Positions 18,143 through 26,812 of a stretch of DNA of 64,000 bases are shown piece after piece. The translations under genes and the position numbers were made by a program. The notes under the pieces are model-generated. The model ran no database searches. It had not been told where the DNA came from and saw only the letters and a program-made list of their open reading frames with translations. The DNA comes from Deltaproteobacteria bacterium (GTDB lineage: Bacteria; Desulfobacterota; Binatia; Binatales; Binataceae): contig JAFAHS010000255.1 in the NCBI GenBank assembly GCA_019237115.1, forward strand, positions 62,001-126,000, written 5' to 3'. How positions within the stretch are numbered: the stretch's first letter is position 1; every line of letters starts with the position of its first letter.

Positions 18143-20182
18143 CTAAGCCAGCCGCATCGCTGTGACCATCATGTCGATAATCTTGATCCCGATGAATGGA
18201 ACGATCACGCCGCCCAGCCCATAGATCAGCAGGTTGCGCGCCAGGATCGAGGCGGCCCCGAGCGGCCGATACTGGACCCCGCGCAGTGCGAGCGGGATGA
18301 GCGCGACGATGATGAGTGCGTTGAAGATTACCGCGGAAAGGATCGCACTCTGCGGGGTGCCGAGGTGCATGATGTTGAGCGTCTGCAGTTCCGGATAGCC
18401 GACCACGAACATCGCCGGGATGATCGCGAAGTACTTTGCGACGTCGTTGGCGATTGAGAACGTGGTCAGGGCACCCCGCGTGATCAGCAGTTGCTTGCCG
18501 ATTTCGACCACCTCCATGATCTTGGTCGGGTTGGAATCGAGGTCAATCATGTTGCCCGCCTCGCGGGCCGCCTGGGTGCCGGCGTTCATCGCGATTCCGA
18601 CGTCGGCCTGCGCGAGCGCGGGCGCGTCGTTGGTGCCGTCGCCGATCATCGCGACCAGTTTTCCCTGGGCCTGTTCTTCACGGATGATCTTGAGCTTGCT
18701 CTCCGGAGTGGCCTGCGCGACGTAGTCATTGACACCGGATTCCTTCGCGATGGCGTCTGCGGTAAGCGGATTGTCGCCGGTGATCATCACCGTGCGCAGG
18801 CCCATGGCATGCAGCCGCTCGAAGCGCTCGCGGATACCCTCCTTGATAACGTCCTTCAGGTAGATGACCCCCATCGCGCGCGGACCGTCCGCTACCACCA
18901 GCGGGGTTCCGCCCGCGCGCGCGATTCGTTCGACCACCGGGCTCAACTCCGCGGGCGTCGTACCACCGCTATGCACGACGAATTCGATAATCTTGTCGGC
19001 AGCGCCCTTGCGAATCTTGCGCGCATCAATATCGACGCCACTCATCCGGGTCTGCGCGGAGAACGGCACGAATAGCGCGCCCTTGTCGGACAGCTCGCGA
19101 CCACGGATGTTGAATTGTCGTTTGGCGAGCACCACGATCGAGCGTCCTTCGGGCGTTTCGTCGGCCAGCGAGGCGAGCTGTGCGGCGTCGGCCAGCTCCT
19201 CGACCGTAACCCCTGGCATCGGGATGAACTCCGAGGCCATCCGATCGCCGAGCGTGATGGTGCCGGTCTTGTCGAGCAGGAGCGTGTCGACATCGCCGGC
19301 CGCTTCCACCGCGCGTCCCGACATGGCGAGCACGTTGTGCTGCACCAGGCGGTCCATGCCGGCAATCCCGATGGCCGACAGCAGCCCACCGATAGTGGTC
19401 GGAATCAGGCACACCAGCAGTGCCACCAGCACCGGGACCGAGAGGAAGGTTTTCGAGTAGGCGGCAAAGGGAAACAGGGTTACGCACACGAGCATGAAGA
19501 CGATGGTCAGACCCGCCAGGAGGATGCTCAGCGCGATTTCGTTGGGGGTCTTCTGGCGCTGGGCGCCTTCGACCAGCGCGATCATGCGGTCGAGGAAGGT
19601 TTCGCCGGGGTTCGCCGAAATTCTCACTTTGATCCAATCGGAGATAACCGTGGTGCCGCCGGTGACCGCGCTGCGATCGCCGCCGCTCTCGCGGATGACA
19701 GGCGCCGACTCGCCGGTAATTGCGGCCTCGTTGACCGCAGCTACCCCTTCGATGACCTCGCCGTCGCCTGGAATCACCTCGCCCGCGCTGACCATCACCA
19801 CGTCGCCCTTGCGCAGCGCGGTGGCGGCAATGGTTTCTTCTTTGCCGGCGCGGATTACCCGGGCCTGAGTCTCGATTCGGGTGCGGCGCAGGTTATCGGC
19901 CTGTGCCTTGCCGCGCCCCTCGGCCATCGCCTCGGCGAAGTTGGCGAACGCGACGGTGAACCACAGCCACAGCGCAATTTGCAGCTCGAAGCCGGCCAGC
20001 GCCATCTCGCCGCGAAAAAAATCGCGCAGCAGAATAATCGTGACCGCGGCCGCCGTCACTTCTACCACGAACATCACGGGGTTCCTCACCTGGATCCGCG
20101 GATCGAATTTCCACACTGAATCGACAAGCGCGCGCGAGACAATCTCCCGATCGAAGAGGGAGCGAGCTTTGCTGTCCGCCAT
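18143..20182 (-). CDS. kdpB: Potassium-transporting P-type ATPase subunit KdpB
   Basis: KdpB is the ATP-hydrolysing subunit of the high-affinity potassium uptake complex in the inner membrane. The 679-residue protein has the actuator motif T156-G-E-S159, the phosphorylation site D304 in [10 protein letters not shown], and the hinge [13 protein letters not shown]159 corresponds by motif to the Ser whose phosphorylation inhibits the E. coli pump (S162), so this post-translational brake may be conserved. The membrane motif [11 protein letters not shown] is standard. GAAGGA precedes the ATG at 20182. Confidence 0.97.
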   Translation of the reverse strand: MADSKARSLFDREIVSRALVDSVWKFDPRIQVRNPVMFVVEVTAAAVTIILLRDFFRGEMALAGFELQIALWLWFTVAFANFAEAMAEGRGKAQADNLRRTRIETQARVIRAGKEETIAATALRKGDVVMVSAGEVIPGDGEVIEGVAAVNEAAITGESAPVIRESGGDRSAVTGGTTVISDWIKVRISANPGETFLDRMIALVEGAQRQKTPNEIALSILLAGLTIVFMLVCVTLFPFAAYSKTFLSVPVLVALLVCLIPTTIGGLLSAIGIAGMDRLVQHNVLAMSGRAVEAAGDVDTLLLDKTGTITLGDRMASEFIPMPGVTVEELADAAQLASLADETPEGRSIVVLAKRQFNIRGRELSDKGALFVPFSAQTRMSGVDIDARKIRKGAADKIIEFVVHSGGTTPAELSPVVERIARAGGTPLVVADGPRAMGVIYLKDVIKEGIRERFERLHAMGLRTVMITGDNPLTADAIAKESGVNDYVAQATPESKLKIIREEQAQGKLVAMIGDGTNDAPALAQADVGIAMNAGTQAAREAGNMIDLDSNPTKIMEVVEIGKQLLITRGALTTFSIANDVAKYFAIIPAMFVVGYPELQTLNIMHLGTPQSAILSAVIFNALIIVALIPLALRGVQYRPLGAASILARNLLIYGLGGVIVPFIGIKIIDMMVTAMRLA

Positions 20183-20197
20183 TGAGAGCGTCCTTCT

Positions 20198-21925
20198 TCA
20201 GTAAAGTTTGCCCGCGTAAAGGGCCAGGTGTTCGACGATCGGTCCGAGCGCATCGGCGGGAAAGAAGGTTAGCGCCGCCACGATCAGGATGACCCCGACC
20301 AGCAGCGCGACGAACAGCGCGCCGGTGGTCGGGAAGGTGCCCGCGCTCACCGGTACGGACTTCTTTCCAGCCAGCGAACCGGCCAGCGCCAGTGCCGGAA
20401 TCTTCATCAAGAAGCGCCCAAACAACATCACGAACGCCAGGGTGTAATTGTAGAAGCTGGTGTTGGCGCTCAAGCCCGCGAAGGCCGAGCCGTTGTTGGC
20501 GCCCGCCTCCGTGTAGGCATAGAGAATCTGCGAAAAACCATGCGGACCCGGGTTGCTGATGCCCGCCAGGCCCGCCTTGGTCGCCACCGCGGCCATGGCG
20601 CCGAGCAGGACCACGGCCGGGAAAATCAGCACATAAAACATCGCGAGTTTCATCTCGCGCGCCTCGATTTTCTTGCCCAGGTACTCGGGCGTACGCCCGA
20701 CCATCAGGCCCGCGATAAACACCGACAGGACCGCCATCACCAGCATGCCGAACAGCCCGGAACCAACCCCGCCGAAGATAATTTCGCCGATTTGCATATT
20801 GAGCAGCGGAACCAGGCCGCCCAGCGGCGTAAAGCTGTCGTGCATCGCGTTGACCGCGCCGCAGGAGGTGTCGGTGGTGACGGTTGCCCACAGCGCGGAG
20901 TTGACGATGCCGTAGCGGACTTCTTTGCCTTCCATGTTGCCGCCGCTTTGGGTCGGGGAGGCGTGCTGGTTAATTCCCATCGCAGCGAATTGTGGATTGC
21001 CTCGCTGCTCCGCCCAAATCGCCACCCCGGCGCCGGCCAGGAACAGGAACGCCATCGCGGCAAACAGCGCCCAGCCCTGTCGCCGATCACCGGCCATCTG
21101 ACCGAAGGTATGGGTGAGGGCGGCCCCGATCGAAAAAATCGCGAGCATCTCGATCAGGTTGCTTAGAGGAGTCGGATTTTCGTAGGGATGCGCCGAGTTG
21201 GCGTTGAAGAACCCGCCGCCGTTAGTGCCCAGGTTCTTGATGATTTCCTGCGAGGCGACCGGCCCTTGAGCAATAACCTGTTCGGCGCCTTCCAGGGTCT
21301 TGACATGGACGTAAGGGTTCAAATTCTGCGGGACACCCTGCCAGACCAGCAGCACCGCGCCTATCACCGAGAGCGGCAACAAGACCCACAACGTGGCGCG
21401 AACCAGGTCGAACCAGAAATTTCCGATGGTCGGCGATGAGCGCCGAACGAATCCGCGTATCACCGCGATGGCTGCCGCGATGCCGGCTGCCGCCGACACA
21501 AAATTGTGAAAGGCGAGCCCGGCCATCTGCGTGAGATAGGTCATCGTGGTCTCGCCGCTGTACGCCTGCCAGTTGGTATTGGTCGTGAAGCTGGCCGTGG
21601 TGTTGAATGCCAGCGCGGGATTCACCGCAGACAATCCCTGCGGATTGAATGGCAGCCAGCTTTGCAATCGCTCTTGCGCGTAAAGTAACAGCATGCCAGC
21701 CGCGCTGAACCACAAAATCGCGATCGCGTACTCGCCCCAGGTCATCTCCGTGGCCGGATGGACGCCGCAAAGGCGGTAGATCGCGCGCTCGAGCGGTCGC
21801 AGTACGGGGTCAAGAAAGGTCCGCTCCCCGGCGAACACGCGCGCCATGTAGAGCCCCAGCGGCACGCTGATAACCGTTACCAGCACAGAAAAGATCCCGA
21901 CCTGGAGGACTGCGTTCCAGACCAT
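20198..21925 (-). CDS. kdpA: Potassium-transporting ATPase subunit KdpA
   Basis: KdpA is the channel-like potassium-selective subunit of the KdpFABC pump. The protein (about 575 residues from ATG 21925) has about ten membrane segments and the family signature [14 protein letters not shown] in one selectivity-filter repeat. It also has [13 protein letters not shown] and [15 protein letters not shown] one codon earlier is possible, but GGAGAA lies seven bases before the ATG. It follows kdpF after about 22 bases. Confidence 0.97.
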   Translation of the reverse strand: MVWNAVLQVGIFSVLVTVISVPLGLYMARVFAGERTFLDPVLRPLERAIYRLCGVHPATEMTWGEYAIAILWFSAAGMLLLYAQERLQSWLPFNPQGLSAVNPALAFNTTASFTTNTNWQAYSGETTMTYLTQMAGLAFHNFVSAAAGIAAAIAVIRGFVRRSSPTIGNFWFDLVRATLWVLLPLSVIGAVLLVWQGVPQNLNPYVHVKTLEGAEQVIAQGPVASQEIIKNLGTNGGGFFNANSAHPYENPTPLSNLIEMLAIFSIGAALTHTFGQMAGDRRQGWALFAAMAFLFLAGAGVAIWAEQRGNPQFAAMGINQHASPTQSGGNMEGKEVRYGIVNSALWATVTTDTSCGAVNAMHDSFTPLGGLVPLLNMQIGEIIFGGVGSGLFGMLVMAVLSVFIAGLMVGRTPEYLGKKIEAREMKLAMFYVLIFPAVVLLGAMAAVATKAGLAGISNPGPHGFSQILYAYTEAGANNGSAFAGLSANTSFYNYTLAFVMLFGRFLMKIPALALAGSLAGKKSVPVSAGTFPTTGALFVALLVGVILIVAALTFFPADALGPIVEHLALYAGKLY

Positions 21926-21947
21926 CAAGGTTCTCCGTTGTCGAGGC

Positions 21948-22040
21948 TCAGAATCTCTCGGGCCGAATGAGAGCGTAAATCAAGTAAGCCGTCAGCCCAA
22001 TCGCGAGAGAAGCGCCAAGAACCAGGTCAAGCAAGTTCAT
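21948..22040 (-). CDS. kdpF: KdpF, small stabilising subunit of the potassium pump (30 residues)
   Basis: The peptide reads [20 protein letters not shown] and then [10 protein letters not shown]. It is a single membrane helix ending with the Y-x-L-x-R-P-E-x-F motif typical of KdpF. In E. coli KdpF is a lipid-like stabiliser bound to KdpA. The start ATG at 22040 overlaps the stop codon of the 27-residue frame upstream by four bases (ATGA), and GAGAAG lies just before it. Confidence 0.9.
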   Translation of the reverse strand: MNLLDLVLGASLAIGLTAYLIYALIRPERF

Positions 22041-22120
22041 AACTTCTCGCATCCGATCACATACGCGATTGCGATCGCAAAGAAAACGATTGTCGAGAAG
22101 AGTGGAAAAAAGTCCGACAT
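22037..22120 (-). CDS. 27-residue membrane micropeptide at the head of the kdp operon
   Basis: The frame encodes MSDFFPLFSTIVFFAIAIAY followed by V-I-G-C-E-K-L. This is one hydrophobic helix with a short acidic N-terminus and a C-terminal A-Y-V-x-x-C-E-x-L. From memory, similar peptides ending in A-Y-V-x-x-C-D/E-x-L precede kdpF in many genomes but are rarely annotated. The stop overlaps the kdpF ATG as ATGA, the classic sign of coupling. No strong ribosome site precedes the ATG at 22120. Its membrane location is inferred from hydrophobicity; its role (pump subunit, assembly factor or translational lead-in) is unknown. Confidence 0.65.
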   Translation of the reverse strand: MSDFFPLFSTIVFFAIAIAYVIGCEKL

Positions 22121-22133
22121 GGCGGGTCGACCT

Positions 22134-22149
22134 AGCACTGGCTATGCCA
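22134..22149 (-). promoter_or_regulatory. Candidate sigma-54 promoter (-24/-12) for the kdp operon
   Basis: The minus strand reads TGGCATAGCCAGTGCT, with GG and GC spaced exactly ten bases apart as sigma-54 requires, and TGGCA and TGCT matching the consensus halves. The operon encodes its own NtrC-type activator, which makes such a promoter expected. The drawback is that transcription would begin near 22123, only three bases before the first ATG at 22120, so the first small frame would be leaderless unless it serves only as leader for kdpF. Confidence 0.4.
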
Positions 22150-22186
22150 GATTCCAAAATCCAACCTTGCCCAATCCCCGCGCGCC

Positions 22187-22369
22187 TTGCAAATCGCCAG
22201 ACGTTACAATTTGCAGGACTTTCGTCATGCGAATTGCAGCGGTTCGGTCTTCGTTTGGTGTGGCGGGAAGCTTTTACGCACCCTCCGCTCAAATCGGGTC
22301 CGCTGGGTGGAAAAAGCCTAATGGTTCTGTAGGGTCCATTGGCGAGGGACTTGCAAATCAAAATTGCAG
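22187..22369. repeat. Repeated TTGCAAAT / ATTTGCA elements upstream of kdp (possible activator sites)
   Basis: TTGCAAAT occurs at 22187-22194 and 22351-22358. An inverted copy, ATTTGCA, at 22209-22215 makes an interrupted palindrome with the first. ATTGCAG follows the second at 22363-22369, and another AATTGCAG lies near 22232-22239. They sit about 40-230 bases upstream of the candidate -24 element on the minus strand, where enhancer sites for an NtrC-type activator would be. The region also serves the divergent gene at 22436. Function is inferred from position only. Confidence 0.3.
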
Positions 22370-22435
22370 AACGCGTTGGCAGTGGTCCACGCTTCTCCGC
22401 GGCTTCTCCTCATCAAATAAAAGGAGCCATTTTTG

Positions 22436-22879
22436 ATGAACATCGTCGATATCCTGGATCGTTTGATCGCAATCTCCATCGACAGTGAAAAACGCTATCG
22501 CCACGCGGCGAAAGACGTCGAACGCGCAAGCCTCGAGGCTTTTTTCCAATGGCAAGCGCTCAACCGCAAAGCGGCTGCGGACGATCTCAGCGCCGAACGC
22601 AGGAAAATTGGAGGCGGCGCAAACGAACACGGTACGCTGGCCGGTCTCGCCGACCGAGCAGCCCTGGACTTCTCGGTGGTAATGAGCAAGGGCGACACCG
22701 GGGTCATTGAATGGTGTCGCCAAGATGACGATCTGGTAATCGCGGAGTACCAAAAGGCGTTGGCGGAGGAATTACCCGAGCAGGTGCGGCTGATGCTGGA
22801 GCGACAGCTCGAGCGAGTTCGCAGCGCAGTCGGCAAACTCGACGGCATTCTCAGCGTCTTCGGGAAACCGCGTTCGTAG
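22436..22879 (+). CDS. PA2169-type four-helix-bundle protein (DUF2383-like)
   Basis: The 147-residue all-helical protein resembles the PA2169/DUF2383 family, ferritin-like small proteins often encoded near stress genes; their biochemical role is not established. Features are the N-terminal helix N-I-V-D-I-L-D-R-L-I-A-I, a conserved-looking Q-W-Q-A-L-N-R-K segment, W-C-R-Q-D-D-D, and a C-terminal helix typical of PA2169 proteins. ATG 22436 is chosen because AGGAG lies ten bases upstream; a TTG directly before it is not needed. It is divergent from the kdp operon. Confidence 0.75.
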   Translation: MNIVDILDRLIAISIDSEKRYRHAAKDVERASLEAFFQWQALNRKAAADDLSAERRKIGGGANEHGTLAGLADRAALDFSVVMSKGDTGVIEWCRQDDDLVIAEYQKALAEELPEQVRLMLERQLERVRSAVGKLDGILSVFGKPRS

Positions 22880-23346
22880 TCCCCAGGTGGCCGGTCAAGC
22901 TTAGCAGCTCGCAGGCAACCTCCCAGGCGCTCCTCCGCGCCATCTTTTAACCACTTCAGCACGCCACCGCGCGAAACCCCACGAAATCATAAAATCAAAA
23001 TCGGACTCTTTCGTAGACGTGTGAACAATGAACCGGGAACAATGAACCGGGCCGGCGGACGATTACCCTCCGAGCCGATCGGGCTTCCTGTCTGCCAGCC
23101 TCCGGTGGTTTAGCGCCGTGGTTTCGGCGTTGAATGCAATGCGCGTGGTGCCGGCGATGGTTTTTCGCAAGATGGTCCAGGAGCGTCCGGGCAATTCTCC
23201 GGTGACGGAGCCCGCCCCTCATCGCCAGCGAGTCTGCGGGAAGGATCGCGCGCTCGCCACGATCAAAAAATGGCGGACTTTGCCTTTCCCATCGCGGCCC
23301 GAGCGTGGTAGTTGAACGCGAAGCCTCCCTTCTTTGGAGAAAACCA
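22880..23346. other. Intergenic region of about 470 bases with a 14-base tandem duplication
   Basis: The region lies between two plus-strand genes. Positions 23024-23037 and 23038-23051 are an exact head-to-tail duplication of AACAATGAACCGGG. The only sizeable frames have atypical composition and no ribosome site, so I do not call a gene. A GGAG at its right end serves the next gene. Confidence 0.6.
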
Positions 23347-23895
23347 ATGATTTCCAGAAAACAGCGAGTCCCGTTTGCGGATACCTCCAAGTTGCCCGCC
23401 GATTTCGACCTGGAGCGTTACAAGGTCAACGGCAAGGTGGTCAATATCTTTGGCGTACTGATCAACCATCCAAAGTTGCTCAGGGCTTGGGGACGATTCG
23501 GCGCATACATCCTGAGCAACGAGCAGACACTCTCCGCGCGCGAACGCGAGATCGCGATCCTGCGCATCGGGTGGCTTAACCAGGCGCAGTATGAGTGGGA
23601 ACAGCACGTACGGATCGGCAAGACCTCAGGCTTAAGCGATGAGGATATCGATCGGATCACCAAGGGGCCGAAGGCCGGATGGAGCCGGCACGAGGCGGCC
23701 CTTCTCCAGGCCGCCGATGATTTGTTCGAGAACTCGGTCGTCTCGGACGAGACCTGGAAGACGCTTTCGGAACGCTACAACACCCAGCAGATGATGGACC
23801 TGGTTTTCACCATCGGCCAGTACAATCTGGTGTCGTGGGCCTTGAACAGCCTGGGCGTGCCGCTCGATGAGTACTTGCCGGGAGCAAAGAAGTAA
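23347..23895 (+). CDS. Carboxymuconolactone decarboxylase (AhpD-like fold) family protein
   Basis: The 182-residue helical protein has the CMD-family block Y-E-W-E-Q-H-V-R-I-G-K (Glu and His conserved) and a C-terminal Q-Y-N-L-V-S-W-A-L-N-S-L-G helix. It contains no Cys at all, so it lacks the AhpD redox Cys-x-x-Cys and is not expected to be an alkylhydroperoxidase. Members of this subgroup are often encoded with hydrolases or oxidoreductases in aromatic or lactone catabolism. ATG 23347 has GGAG upstream. The gene lies 29 bases before a dienelactone hydrolase gene, so the pair is probably an operon. Confidence 0.85.
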   Translation: MISRKQRVPFADTSKLPADFDLERYKVNGKVVNIFGVLINHPKLLRAWGRFGAYILSNEQTLSAREREIAILRIGWLNQAQYEWEQHVRIGKTSGLSDEDIDRITKGPKAGWSRHEAALLQAADDLFENSVVSDETWKTLSERYNTQQMMDLVFTIGQYNLVSWALNSLGVPLDEYLPGAKK

Positions 23896-23924
23896 CCGCG
23901 GAACCTACGCATAGGAGCGATCGA

Positions 23925-24644
23925 ATGAAGACGGAAACCATGGAATACCAGGACGGTAACGTGAAGCTCATCGGCTATTTTGCGTACGACGATCGGAAGC
24001 CCGGCAAGCGCCCCGGCATCCTGGTGATGCCGGAAGCTTTCGGCCTCGGCGACCACGCCAAGAAACGCGCGGAGCGGCTGGCCGAACTTGGTTACGCGGC
24101 GCTGGCCGGCGATCCCTATGGCGACGGCGCGACGGCTCCCGACCTGCCGGGCGCGATGAAACTTGCCACCCCGCTGTTTGAGAACGTGGACAAACTGCGC
24201 AAGCGCGGACGCGCCGCGCTGGACAAGCTCGCGTCGCTGCCCCAGGTCGATAACAGCAGGCTCGGCGCGATGGGCTTCTGCATGGGGGGGACTTTCGCAT
24301 TGGAGCTGGCGCGCGATGGCGCTCCGCTGCGCGGGATAGTCTCCTTTCATGGTGGATTGCAGACGCAGCGCCAGGCTACTCCTGGCGGTGTGAAAGCAAA
24401 GATCCTGGTCTGCACCGGCTCTGACGATCCGATGATCCCGATCGCGCAGGTAAACGGGTTCGAGGAGGAAATGACCAAGGCCGGCGCTGACTGGCAGGTG
24501 ATCTCATACGGAGGAACCGTGCATAGTTTCACCAACGTCGACGCGGACGCCGTCGGCATGCCGGGAATCAAGTACAACAAGTCATCGGACGAGCGCTCCT
24601 GGAAGGCGATGAAATCGTTCTTCGAGGAAATTTTCACCGCCTAA
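23925..24644 (+). CDS. Dienelactone hydrolase family protein
   Basis: The 239-residue alpha/beta-hydrolase should open a lactone or cleave an ester by a Cys-His-Asp triad. C119 lies in G-F-C-M-G-G, Asp in G-S-D-D-P (167-168) and H200 in V-H-S-F, with E37 near the active site as in dienelactone hydrolase. There is no signal peptide, so it is cytoplasmic. The pairing with the CMD-family gene suggests a shared catabolic step, but the substrate is unknown. It ends 59 bases before the convergent quinone oxidoreductase gene. Confidence 0.9.
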   Translation: MKTETMEYQDGNVKLIGYFAYDDRKPGKRPGILVMPEAFGLGDHAKKRAERLAELGYAALAGDPYGDGATAPDLPGAMKLATPLFENVDKLRKRGRAALDKLASLPQVDNSRLGAMGFCMGGTFALELARDGAPLRGIVSFHGGLQTQRQATPGGVKAKILVCTGSDDPMIPIAQVNGFEEEMTKAGADWQVISYGGTVHSFTNVDADAVGMPGIKYNKSSDERSWKAMKSFFEEIFTA

Positions 24645-24703
24645 CCGGCGACTGCAAGAGATTGCCGCGGCCAGGTTCTCCCTCTTGCGGGAGGACGGCG
24701 AGC

Positions 24704-25672
24704 TCACGGATTTAGCACGAGCTTCCCGGTCGACTGGCGCGACTCGATGAAGCGATGGGCCTCTGCGGCCTCGGCCAGGGGAAATGCCCTGCCGACCAGG
24801 AGCTTCAGTTTGCCCTGTTCGATCAGCCTGAACGATTCCTCGATGCCGCTCCGCATGATTTCCGGCTGTGGCGCAACGGCGTAGAGCGTGAAGCCGCTGA
24901 CTTTCGCTGATTTTTCGAACAGACGAAACACGTTGAGCGGCTCGGGTGGGCCACCGGCGCGTCCGTACAGGATGACGTGTCCAAACGGCGCCACGCATTT
25001 AAGGCCATTCTCAAAGGTTGTTGCTCCGACCGCGTCGAGGATCAGGTCTGCGCCACGTCCGCCGGTGAGACGGTTGGTTTCCTCGGCGAAGTCATGAGTC
25101 GCGTAGTTGATCACATCGTCGGCGCCGAACTGCTTGACCAGCGATGCTTTGGAATCGCTGGAGACGGTTCCGATCACGCGAGCGCCCGCGGCCTTCGCGA
25201 TTTGCACCGCAACGATGCCAACCCCGCCGGCCGCCGAGTGCACCAGGACTGTCTGTCCGGCCGCTGTCGCGTGGGAGGTATGCAGCATGTGCCATGCGGT
25301 AAGGACCTGGATGGGAAAAGCGGCGCCTTCGTCGAAGGATAGAGAGTCCGGCAGCGGGATGACCTGGTTTGCAGGAACCTGCGCGTATTCGGCGTAGGTC
25401 CGGCTGCCGATTCCCGCTACCCGCATGCCGGGCCTGAAGTTGGTTGCGTCCGCTCCTACGGACTCGATCTCGCCCGCGGCTTCGACACCGGGGACGTCCG
25501 GAAGTTTGGGTTGCATCAGGTATTGGCCCTTGCGAAACAGGGTGTCGGCAAAATTGATTCCCGCCGAACGCACTCGAATCACGACCGTGCCCGGTTTCGC
25601 TTCGGGTTTCGGGACATCGCCCAGATGCAGGACTTCAGGTCCGCCCAGTTTTTCGAAGATGACTGCCTTCAT
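24704..25672 (-). CDS. NAD(P)H:quinone oxidoreductase, zinc-independent MDR family
   Basis: The 322-residue protein has the medium-chain dehydrogenase/reductase layout: an N-terminal GroES-like domain (M-K-A-V-I-F-E-K-L-G-G-P-E-V), the quinone-oxidoreductase stretch A-G-I-N-F-A-D-T, and a Rossmann domain with S-A-A-G-G-V-G. The catalytic and structural zinc Cys sets are missing, as in QOR proteins that reduce quinones or enones with NADPH. The start is ATG 25672. Its physiological substrate cannot be predicted. Confidence 0.9.
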   Translation of the reverse strand: MKAVIFEKLGGPEVLHLGDVPKPEAKPGTVVIRVRSAGINFADTLFRKGQYLMQPKLPDVPGVEAAGEIESVGADATNFRPGMRVAGIGSRTYAEYAQVPANQVIPLPDSLSFDEGAAFPIQVLTAWHMLHTSHATAAGQTVLVHSAAGGVGIVAVQIAKAAGARVIGTVSSDSKASLVKQFGADDVINYATHDFAEETNRLTGGRGADLILDAVGATTFENGLKCVAPFGHVILYGRAGGPPEPLNVFRLFEKSAKVSGFTLYAVAPQPEIMRSGIEESFRLIEQGKLKLLVGRAFPLAEAAEAHRFIESRQSTGKLVLNP

Positions 25673-25916
25673 GGTTAAACTCCGTCGCTTAGGTAGCCAG
25701 TTTCATTACGCAACCTACGCGCGGCTTCATCGCCGTGCAAATGGAAGTGACAGGCAGTACCCTTTGGAACCCACCGGGATGGCAGCCAGCAGAAGATCCC
25801 ACCGAACGGCGACGCCACGGTTAGCGCTCGGCCTCAACCGCCTGCCGGTCGGAAATGCCGGGCTTTCGCATTGCTTTTGATGACGGCTGCCCGCAATATC
25901 TGTCGGGGGAAAACGA

Positions 25917-26351
25917 ATGAGGAACCTAAGCCGACTGCTGCTGGTTGCCGCCATCCTGACCACATTTGCGTGGGCCCCGGGGCCCACGCCTGCGGCGGAG
26001 CCATCCGCCGCTGCCAGTCCGGGCACTCTGCCGCCCCGCTGGGACAAGCGCATACCGCTGCCGCCCGGTGCGGTGATGCTGTCCTCGACTACTCCCAAAG
26101 AGGGCGTGGTCTATTCTGCCGATTTTGCGGCGCCCGGCAGCTACGACGAATTGGTGAAATTCTACGAAACCCAGCTGGCCAAGGCCGGATTCAAGATGGG
26201 ACCCAAAGTCGCCATTCCGGCGCGCAAGGTTTATAACCGCACCTTCACCTGGACGGACATCCTGGACAGCGTGGTCATAACGCCCAGTACCGCAGACCCA
26301 TCGAAGATGAACGTGCATGTCACGTACACGCCTTTGCCAGATGCGAAGTAG
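25917..26351 (+). CDS. Exported protein of unknown function (144 residues)
   Basis: A Sec signal peptide is evident: basic M-R-N-L-S-R, a hydrophobic core to about residue 20, and a likely cleavage after P-A-A or A-E-P near 27. The mature part contains P-G-S-Y-D-E-L-V-K-F-Y-E-T-Q-L-A-K-A-G-F, a pattern seen in small periplasmic proteins that compare a quantity per residue pair, but I do not recognise the family. No Cys is present in the mature domain. It converges on the 141-residue exported protein 15 bases away. Confidence 0.75.
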   Translation: MRNLSRLLLVAAILTTFAWAPGPTPAAEPSAAASPGTLPPRWDKRIPLPPGAVMLSSTTPKEGVVYSADFAAPGSYDELVKFYETQLAKAGFKMGPKVAIPARKVYNRTFTWTDILDSVVITPSTADPSKMNVHVTYTPLPDAK

Positions 26352-26366
26352 TCGACGCCGGCTCGG

Positions 26367-26792
26367 CTAGCGTTTTAGATCGACGTCGCCGCACAGGTAC
26401 TTGCGATAAACCGGCAACGCGGGATGGTTGGCTGTATGCACCGAACTCTTGGGATCATCGCGCCAGTTTCCGGAACCCACGCACATGTATTTGATGTTCT
26501 TGGCGCAGTCGTAGGCGTCGGTCATGAAACCGGTCTTGCCGATTTCTTGTGGGCGTAAAACGTTTGCGCTCTCATTGAAATAGACCAGACCGTCGCTGCC
26601 GCGATGGACTGACGCGGAATCGAGGTAGGCGTGCCCCGCTTCACCCTCGACATTGAGCGACCCGGCGTCAGGCTCCTCGACCCATCCGTCGCGACCGCTC
26701 CACTCGGTATCCGCGCCCGCGCACAAAATGGTCAGCGCGGCCAACAGCGGAACGTAGCGGCAGCGGCGCGCGAACGAACCAAGGCACGACAT
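26367..26792 (-). CDS. Exported Cys-containing protein, possibly surface-adhesin-E-like
   Basis: The 141-residue product has a signal peptide (C-R-Y-V-P-L-L-A-A-L-T-I-L-C-A-G), with a Cys near the cleavage site that could also act as a lipobox, although the preceding residues are not canonical. The mature part has a Y-D-C-A-K-N-I-K-Y pattern, a run Y-L-D-S-A-S-V-H-R and a final Y-L-C-G-D. These resemble the small beta-rich surface-adhesin-E fold, where two Cys form a disulfide. This is a weak likeness, not an assignment. It is followed 20 bases further downstream-side by the start region of no gene and is preceded by the propeller gene's stop, both on the minus strand. Confidence 0.65.
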   Translation of the reverse strand: MSCLGSFARRCRYVPLLAALTILCAGADTEWSGRDGWVEEPDAGSLNVEGEAGHAYLDSASVHRGSDGLVYFNESANVLRPQEIGKTGFMTDAYDCAKNIKYMCVGSGNWRDDPKSSVHTANHPALPVYRKYLCGDVDLKR

Positions 26793-26812
26793 GTCGTCCG
26801 CTCGCTTGTATT

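Noticed and set aside
19115..20119. 334-codon plus-strand frame opposite kdpB
   Set aside because: Shadow of KdpB; its composition is dominated by Arg, Asp and His and no family motif is seen.
22187..22206. A second sigma-54-like element (CTGGCGATTTGCAAGG, minus strand) upstream of kdp
   Set aside because: The distance between the GG and GC elements is too short for sigma-54.
22995..23390. 131-codon minus-strand frame in the gap before the CMD gene
   Set aside because: Atypical composition, overlap with the CMD gene start and no ribosome site.
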